Shown piece by piece: positions 62,685-64,000 of a stretch of DNA of 64,000 bases (position 1 is its first letter; the number at the start of each line of letters is the position of its first letter). A program made the position numbers and the translations under genes. Source of the DNA: Streptomyces sp. CHD11 (lineage in GTDB: Bacteria > Actinomycetota > Actinomycetes > Streptomycetales > Streptomycetaceae); assembly GCF_018638295.1 (NCBI RefSeq), contig NZ_JABTTS010000005.1, positions 62,001 to 126,000 of the forward strand, written 5' to 3'. The notes under the pieces are model-generated. The model was not told where the DNA came from. It did no database searches and saw only the letters and a list, made by a program, of their open reading frames with translations.

Positions 62685-63884
62685 ATGACAGCTATGACCC
62701 CCGGCTCGAACATCCCCCTCCCCACCGCCCGCGTGACGGTGGACGTCGCCGCTCCGGTGCGGCTCGACGTATCGGGCCTGCTGCTCACCGCCGATGGCAA
62801 GGTGCGCTCCGACGACGACTTCATCTTCTACAACCAGCCCGCCGGCCCCGGCGTGACCTACCGCTCCGGCGGCGGCACCGCCCCCGACGCCATCACGGTC
62901 GACACCAGCGCCGTGCCCCCCGGCATCGAGAAGGTCGTCGTCACCGCGAGCCCCGACGCCGCGGGCCAGACCTTCCAGGGCATCGAGCCGACGGCCACCC
63001 TCCGCGACGCGGACACCGGCGCCGTCCTGGCCTCGTTCACTCCCCCGGGGCTCGGCTCCGAGACGGCCCTGGTGGTCGTCGAGGTCTATCTGCGCAACGG
63101 CGTCTGGAAGGCCCGCGCCGTCGGCCAGGGCTACGCCGACGGCCTCGCCGGCATCGCCACCGACTTCGGCGTCACGGTCGAGGAACCGGCCGCCCCCGCC
63201 CAGCCGGCGGCACCTCCCGCCCCGCCGGTGGCCGCACCGCAGGCACCCCCCGTTGCGGCCGCCCCCGCCGCGCCCCCGGCACCGCCCGCCGCGGCCCCCG
63301 GCACCGGGAAGATCAACCTCGACAAGGGCCGGGTCAGCCTCCAGAAGAACCAGACCGTCTCGCTGATGAAGGGCGGCCGCCCGCTGCTCTCCCAGGTCAC
63401 GATGGGCCTGGGCTGGGAGCCGGCCTACCGGGGCAAGGACATCGACCTCGACGCCTCGGTCATCGCCTTCGGCCCGCAGCGCAACCACATCGACAGCTGC
63501 TACTTCGGCAAGCTCCAGATCGTGGGCGGCGCGGTCCGCCACTCCGGCGACAACCTCACCGGAGAGGGCGGCGGGGACGACGAGACGATCATCGTCGACC
63601 TCGGCCGGCTCCCCATGGAGGTCTCCGGCCTGGTCTTCACGGTCAACTCCTTCTCCGGCCAGAAGTTCACCGAGGTCGCCAAGGCCTACTGCCGCCTCCT
63701 GGACACCACCACCGGGGAGGAACTGGTCCGCTTCGACCTCACGGGCGCCGAACCGCAGACGGGCGTGATGATGGCGAAGCTGATCCGCCAGTTCTCCGGC
63801 GAGTGGGAGATGACCGCGATGGGCGACTTCGTGAAGGGGCGCACGGTTCGCAGCATGGTGAAGCCCGCCGCCCAGTCGCTGTAG
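62685..63884 (+). CDS. Double-TerD-domain (tellurium/stress resistance family) protein
   Basis: The 399-residue protein contains two TerD-like regions separated by a Pro/Ala-rich linker (about residues 165-205). The N-terminal one is divergent (VTVDVAAPVRLDVSGLLLTA, SDDDFIFYNQPAGPG). The C-terminal one is typical, with VTMGLGWEPAYRGKDIDLDASVIAFGP, the Asp-rich Ca2+-binding residues, and EISG-like VFTVNSFSGQKFTEVAKAYCRLLD. Such proteins belong to the ter stress network. The start is 62685 (ATGACAGCTATG) or 62694. Confidence 0.86.
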   Translation: MTAMTPGSNIPLPTARVTVDVAAPVRLDVSGLLLTADGKVRSDDDFIFYNQPAGPGVTYRSGGGTAPDAITVDTSAVPPGIEKVVVTASPDAAGQTFQGIEPTATLRDADTGAVLASFTPPGLGSETALVVVEVYLRNGVWKARAVGQGYADGLAGIATDFGVTVEEPAAPAQPAAPPAPPVAAPQAPPVAAAPAAPPAPPAAAPGTGKINLDKGRVSLQKNQTVSLMKGGRPLLSQVTMGLGWEPAYRGKDIDLDASVIAFGPQRNHIDSCYFGKLQIVGGAVRHSGDNLTGEGGGDDETIIVDLGRLPMEVSGLVFTVNSFSGQKFTEVAKAYCRLLDTTTGEELVRFDLTGAEPQTGVMMAKLIRQFSGEWEMTAMGDFVKGRTVRSMVKPAAQSL

Positions 63885-63896
63885 CCGCGGGAGCGG

Positions 63897-63932
63897 GACA
63901 CCGGGCGTCCCGGTCACGAGACGCCCGGTGTC
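63897..63932. terminator. Bidirectional hairpin terminator
   Basis: A perfect 13-bp stem (63897-63909 with 63920-63932; GACACCGGGCGTC) and a 10-nt loop, lying after the TerD gene and before the end of a convergent gene. Confidence 0.75.
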
Positions 63933-63935
63933 ACC

Positions 63936-64000
63936 TCATCCCGCCGCCGCCCACGGCCAGTCGGCGTCCCGCCCGGCCTCGAGCAGCGGAATCATCCGGA
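63936..64000 (-). CDS. 3' tip of a minus-strand gene running off the window
   Basis: The 65 bases read RMIPLLEAGRDADWPWAAAG then TGA at 63936-63938, a plausible protein C-terminus just beyond the bidirectional hairpin. No family is identifiable from so little sequence. Confidence 0.4.
   Translation of the reverse strand, partial: RMIPLLEAGRDADWPWAAAG

Overview
The window is high-GC actinobacterial DNA, almost certainly from a Streptomyces chromosome. It has frequent GTG starts, long runs of 4-nt overlapping genes, an ectABCD cluster, a cobalamin cluster followed by an LAETG-anchored protein gene, and two repeat families typical of Streptomyces intergenic regions. From memory, the order cob cluster, LAETG protein, ect cluster resembles the S. 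coelicolor SCO1848-SCO1867 region; no alignment was run.

Layout. (1) 1-14339 (+): cobalamin cluster, cobN (5' end outside the window), ChlI/ChlD-type chelatase subunit, cobO, cobB, cobI, then after an opposing ZIP metal transporter, cobM, cobL, cbiG-cobJ, cobH, cbiX, cobC. Neighbouring cob genes overlap by about 4 nt. (2) 14435-19155 (-): a sortase-anchored secreted protein and a four-gene amino-acid ABC transporter plus amidohydrolase operon, with a class-V aminotransferase divergent from it. (3) 20934-24124 (+): ectABCD for ectoine and 5-hydroxyectoine, with conspicuous dyads in the leader. (4) 24248-30206: a second class-V PLP enzyme, a DsbA-like thioredoxin-fold protein, DUF1349 and LURP-one-like proteins, and a NarL-type two-component pair.

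(5) 30213-46383 is a carbohydrate-acid and pectin/hemicellulose region. It holds alpha-ketoglutarate semialdehyde (KGSA) dehydrogenase with a divergent IclR regulator, a PL1 pectate lyase, an esterase-like hydrolase, and a six-gene operon (two sugar permeases, Gfo/Idh oxidoreductase, DUF6807, GH43, sugar-binding lipoprotein) behind a LacI-type operator. Upstream of it lies gntR, a DHDPS-family aldolase/dehydratase and an arabinonate-type dehydratase. The last two with KGSA dehydrogenase would form the L-arabinonate to 2-oxoglutarate route.

(6) About 46.5-53.7 kb looks like accessory, partly decayed DNA: an RsbW-type ATPase with an XRE regulator, a transposase remnant, a doubly frameshifted YunG-family gene, a lipoprotein with a septum-formation-like domain, a citrate-synthase-like protein with an N-terminal HTH and a substituted catalytic His, and a DUF2332 gene cut off at its 3' end. 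(7) 53676-62249: uronate catabolism (5-dehydro-4-deoxyglucarate dehydratase, divergent uronate dehydrogenase, an unassigned protein) and a polyol-type cluster (DeoR regulator, ABC transporter, zinc dehydrogenase). (8) The right end has a small conserved-looking protein, a double-TerD protein and the 3' tip of a minus-strand gene.

The uronate and arabinonate branches both converge on KGSA, and only one KGSA dehydrogenase is visible, so the regions probably work together although they are split by unrelated DNA. No tRNA, rRNA, CRISPR array or riboswitch was seen. All family names are assignments by eye.
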